Assembly (NCBI RefSeq): GCF_020215645.1
Contig: NZ_CP084058.1
Span: forward strand, 4,712,001 to 4,776,000
DNA from: Nonomuraea gerenzanensis
Lineage (GTDB): Bacteria; Actinomycetota; Actinomycetes; Streptosporangiales; Streptosporangiaceae
Direction of reading: 5' to 3'
Length of the DNA: 64,000 bases
Below, piece after piece: positions 61,424 to 64,000 of this stretch. A program made the position numbers and the translations under genes. The stretch's first letter is position 1, and every line of letters begins with the position of its first letter. The notes under the pieces are model-generated. The model was not told where the DNA came from. It saw only the letters and a program-made list of their open reading frames with translations, and did not search any database.

Positions 61424-62525
61424 CGTCGCACAGGGCGTCGGCGGCGTCGACGCGGCCCAGCTTGGCCGCCGCGTGCCCCATCGACTGCCGCAGCCCGGGG
61501 TCGGCCAGCAGCGGCATCAGCTCGGCCAGCAGCATCTCGGCCGTCGGGTGCGGCTCCAGCAGCGCCCGTGCCGCGCCCGCCGACACCAGGTAGCCGGCGT
61601 TCTTGCGCTGCTCGTCGCCGCCGGTCGGGATCAGCGGGATGAGCACCGCAGGCTTGCCGATCGCGGTCAGCTCCGACACCGTGCCCGCCCCGCTGCGCGA
61701 GATCACCACGTCGGCCGCCGCGAACAGGTCGGCCAGCTCCCCGCCCACGTACGGCACCGGGTGGTAGCGGTCGGCCAGCTCCGGCGGCAGGGGCACCGCG
61801 CGCATCTGGTCGATCCACGCGGGCCCGCACTGGTGCACGATCTGCGCGTGCGGCAGCAGCCGGGGCAGCAGCTCCGCGATCAGCGTGTTGATCTGCTTGC
61901 TGCCCGTCGCGCCGCCGGTCACGTAGATCAGCGGCACCTCGAACGTCAGTCCGAACAGGTCGTAGGCCGCGGCGCGGTTGCCCTGCAGCAGCTCGGGCCT
62001 GATCGGGTTGCCCGTCACCACGGCCTTGGCCCGGGCGGAGGCCGGCAGGTACTGCAGCGACGACTCGTGCGACAGCGCGATCCTGGTCGCCAGCCTGGCC
62101 AGGATGCGGTTGGCCAGGCCCACGACGGTCGTCTGCTCGTGCATCACCAGCGGCCGACGGATGATCTTGGCTGCCACGCCGATGGGCACCGCCACGTAAC
62201 CACCGGTCGACAGCACCACGTCGGGCAGGTAGCGCGCCGCGTGCCCGATCGCCTGGAACACGCCGATCGGGATGCGGAAGACGTCCGCGATGTTGGTGCC
62301 CAGCTCCTTGAGATTGGGGCGCCGGCGCAGCTTGCCCGTGGTGATCGCCTTGAACGGGATGCCGTGCTCGGCGGTGATCCGCGCCTCCAGGCCGTTGGCG
62401 GTGCCCACCCAGAGCACGTCGTGCGGCACCTGACGTCGCTGGACGGCCGACAGGGTCGTCAGAGCCGGATAGGTGTGACCGCCGGTGCCGCCGCCGGTGA
62501 TCAACAGTCGCAGGGTTCGTGACAT
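61395..62525 (-). CDS. MurG-like UDP-GlcNAc glycosyltransferase
   Basis: 376 aa from ATG 62525. LLITGGGTGGHTYPALTTL (7-25) is the MurG N-terminal glycine loop, VVLSTGGYVAVPIGVAAKII and PLVMHEQTTVVGLANRILAR follow the MurG order. GGATGSKQINTLI and VISRSGAGTVSELTAIGKPA are the UDP-GlcNAc loop and donor helix. MurG adds GlcNAc to lipid I. The gene is away from a dcw cluster and next to an FGE, so it is probably a paralog with another acceptor. It starts 4 bp after the FGE stop. Confidence 0.87.
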   Translation of the reverse strand: MSRTLRLLITGGGTGGHTYPALTTLSAVQRRQVPHDVLWVGTANGLEARITAEHGIPFKAITTGKLRRRPNLKELGTNIADVFRIPIGVFQAIGHAARYLPDVVLSTGGYVAVPIGVAAKIIRRPLVMHEQTTVVGLANRILARLATRIALSHESSLQYLPASARAKAVVTGNPIRPELLQGNRAAAYDLFGLTFEVPLIYVTGGATGSKQINTLIAELLPRLLPHAQIVHQCGPAWIDQMRAVPLPPELADRYHPVPYVGGELADLFAAADVVISRSGAGTVSELTAIGKPAVLIPLIPTGGDEQRKNAGYLVSAGAARALLEPHPTAEMLLAELMPLLADPGLRQSMGHAAAKLGRVDAADALCDVLLQAAHHA

Positions 62526-62529
62526 GCGA

Positions 62530-63462
62530 TCAGCGTAGGGCCGCACAGCGGAAGCCGGTGTGCCCGGTCGAGGAGTCGGGCGTGTTGTTGGTGCGCGCGG
62601 CCACCCGGTAGCGGTTGCAGTAGGAGTCGTGGCACAGGTACGACCCGCCGCGGATCACCTTGGCCGCGCCCTCGGCGGGCCCCGCCGGGTTGTCGGCGAA
62701 CGGCTCCCACTCCACGCCCCACCAGTCGGCCGTCCACTCCCACACGTTGCCGGAGACGTTGTAGAGCCCGTAGCCGTTCGGCTGGAACGACTTGACCGGC
62801 ATCGTGCCCTTGCTCGGCGCCGTCGGGAAGCGGCCCTGCCAGATGTTGCACCGCTGCCGCCCCTTGGGCGCCAGCTCGTCGCCCCACGGGTAACGCCTGC
62901 GCTCCAGGCCGCCCCTGGCCGCCATCTCCCACTCCGCCTCGGTGGGCAGCCGCTTGCCCGCCCAGTCCGCGTACGCGGTGGCGTCGTGCCACGAGACGTG
63001 CACGACGGGATGGTTCTGCCGGTCGCCGATCGTGGAGCCGGGGCCCTCCGGGGCGCGCCAGGAGGCCCCCTCGACGCCCGCCCACCAGGGCGCGCCCGGC
63101 ACCGTGGCCTCCATCACCCCGGCGGTGGCGAACTGGCGGAAGACGAACGACCAGCCGATCCGCTCGGCCTCGGTGACGTACCCGGTCTCCTTGACGAACG
63201 TGGCGAACTGCGCGTTCGTCACGCACGCCGGGTCGATCCAGAACGGGTCGACCCGCACCTCGCGCACCGGCCCCTCGCCGTCCTCGGGGCGCCCGTCGGG
63301 GTCGTCGCCGCCCATGAGGAACGTGCCTCCGGGGACGCGCACCATCCCCTTCGGCGGCCCGCCCGGCGCGGGACGCCGTACGGCGATCCGCACGGACTCC
63401 TGGACCTGCCCGGCGGCGGGGTCGCGGCTCGGGCCACAACAAGCGCTCAACAATCCCCCCAA
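62530..63462 (-). CDS. formylglycine-generating enzyme (SUMF1/FGE)
   Basis: 310 aa. The FGE-sulfatase domain spans about 35-308: MVRVPGGTFLMGGDDPDGRP, HPVVHVSWHDATAYADWAGK, RLPTEAEWEMAARGG, YNVSGNVWEWTADWW. GGSYLCHDSYCNRYR near 275 keeps both Cys (CX4C) that bind copper in true FGE, so it should oxidise a Cys in CxPxR of a sulfatase to formylglycine. No sulfatase gene is in the window. Upstream of and likely co-transcribed with the MurG-like gene. Confidence 0.92.
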   Translation of the reverse strand: MGGLLSACCGPSRDPAAGQVQESVRIAVRRPAPGGPPKGMVRVPGGTFLMGGDDPDGRPEDGEGPVREVRVDPFWIDPACVTNAQFATFVKETGYVTEAERIGWSFVFRQFATAGVMEATVPGAPWWAGVEGASWRAPEGPGSTIGDRQNHPVVHVSWHDATAYADWAGKRLPTEAEWEMAARGGLERRRYPWGDELAPKGRQRCNIWQGRFPTAPSKGTMPVKSFQPNGYGLYNVSGNVWEWTADWWGVEWEPFADNPAGPAEGAAKVIRGGSYLCHDSYCNRYRVAARTNNTPDSSTGHTGFRCAALR

Positions 63463-63581
63463 AGTGTCACGACACCAAGGAAGGGTAGTCCCTGGAGCAT
63501 GCCCAGGATTCCGTGCCCGCCCCGCTCGACGACTTCCCCCTCAGTTTCGCCGTAAAAGCCGCAGACCGGTAGCTTTCTACC

Positions 63582-64000
63582 ATGCGACTCGGCGTGCTGG
63601 ACATCGGCTCGAACACCGTCCACTTACTGGTCGTCGACGCCCATCGCGGCGCCCGGCCCATGCCTGCCTACTCCCACAAGGTCGATCTCCGTCTCACCGA
63701 GCACCTCGACAAGGACCAGAAGCTCGGCAAGGTCGGCATCGAGCGGCTGGGCAGCTTCGTCGAGGAGGCCGTCCACCTCGCCGAGGACAAGGGGGTGGAG
63801 GACCTGCTGGCCTTCGCCACCTCGGCCGTGCGCGAGGCCGCCAACGGCGAGCAGGTGCTCGCCGAGATCGACAAGCGCTGCGGCGTGCACATCGCGGTCC
63901 TGTCCGGCCGCGACGAGGCCAGGCTGACGTTCCTGGCCGTGCGGCGGTGGTTCGGCTGGTCGTCGGGCCGGTTGCTGGCCTTCGACATCGGCGGCGGCTC
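63582..64000 (+). CDS. Ppx/GppA exopolyphosphatase family, N-terminal part
   Basis: From ATG 63582 to the window end, about 139 codons. [19 protein letters not shown] (2-20) is phosphate-1 motif of the ASKHA fold. [16 protein letters not shown] and [14 protein letters not shown] follow, and the window ends in FDIGGGS, phosphate-2. The family hydrolyses polyphosphate or pppGpp. TAGCTT at 63570-63575 is 6 bases upstream and no ribosome site is seen, so a leaderless mRNA is likely. Confidence 0.92.
   Translation, partial: MRLGVLDIGSNTVHLLVVDAHRGARPMPAYSHKVDLRLTEHLDKDQKLGKVGIERLGSFVEEAVHLAEDKGVEDLLAFATSAVREAANGEQVLAEIDKRCGVHIAVLSGRDEARLTFLAVRRWFGWSSGRLLAFDIGGG

Overview
The window comes from a high-GC actinomycete. 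GC is extreme, genes are densely packed and often joined by 4-base ATGA/GTGA overlaps, and several start codons sit 5-8 bases after a TAGNNT -10 box, as in leaderless transcripts. The gene mix (SARP, MerR/TipA-type, TetR, MarR and DeoR regulators, ABC sugar importers, a NACHT ATPase, many orphan transferases) fits a large soil actinobacterium, possibly of the Streptosporangiales such as Nonomuraea. That placement is inference. No rRNA, tRNA, insertion sequence or CRISPR array was recognised.

Layout. 1-3.4 kb: partial beta-propeller-like gene, a secreted protein, decayed SARP and TetR genes, an M43 metalloprotease. 3.5-8.1 kb: leaderless MerR gene with a classical 19-bp-spacer operator, a prolyl oligopeptidase, a zinc-ribbon membrane protein and a CAP-domain protein. 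8.4-18.1 kb: sugar locus with PfkB kinase, binding protein, two permeases and an exported PIG-L deacetylase on the minus strand, divergent from a DeoR regulator and a GH4 glycosidase. 18.1-24 kb: MarR/SDR pair facing a His-rich membrane protein, antibiotic-kinase-like APH, SMI1/KNR4, PemK-like protein, two gene remnants, a thioesterase. 24-29.5 kb: 6-phosphogluconate dehydrogenase, HAD hydrolase, NAD(P)-binding protein, ClpC-like unfoldase. 29.6-36.3 kb: self-contained PTS operon (DeoR, PfkB kinase, IIC, IIB, IIA, polyol dehydrogenase, HPr, EI). 36.4-47.3 kb: serine hydrolase, methyltransferases, TetR/DUF1801 pair, CBS protein, PLP decarboxylase with XRE-cupin regulator, peptide deformylase, GNAT and others. 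47.3-52.1 kb: PrpE-type acyl-CoA synthetase and a 943-aa NACHT ATPase. 52.1-57.6 kb: an OmpR-type two-component pair, then an ABC-2 exporter co-transcribed with a NarL-type two-component pair. 57.7-61.3 kb: decayed LuxR and MMPL genes and three tandem paralogs of unknown function. 61.4-64 kb: MurG-like glycosyltransferase, formylglycine-generating enzyme, start of a Ppx/GppA phosphatase.

Two genome-level patterns stand out. First, about ten short-period tandem arrays (12 to 39 bp) lie in the window. At least six begin inside the last codons of a gene and include or touch its stop codon, so gene tails appear to have been amplified into the intergenic space. One array at a 5' end made four ATGA-linked start codons in a row before a histidine kinase gene. 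Second, several promoters carry well-formed operators for the adjacent regulator: MerR, MarR, TetR, XRE-cupin, DeoR and OmpR types.
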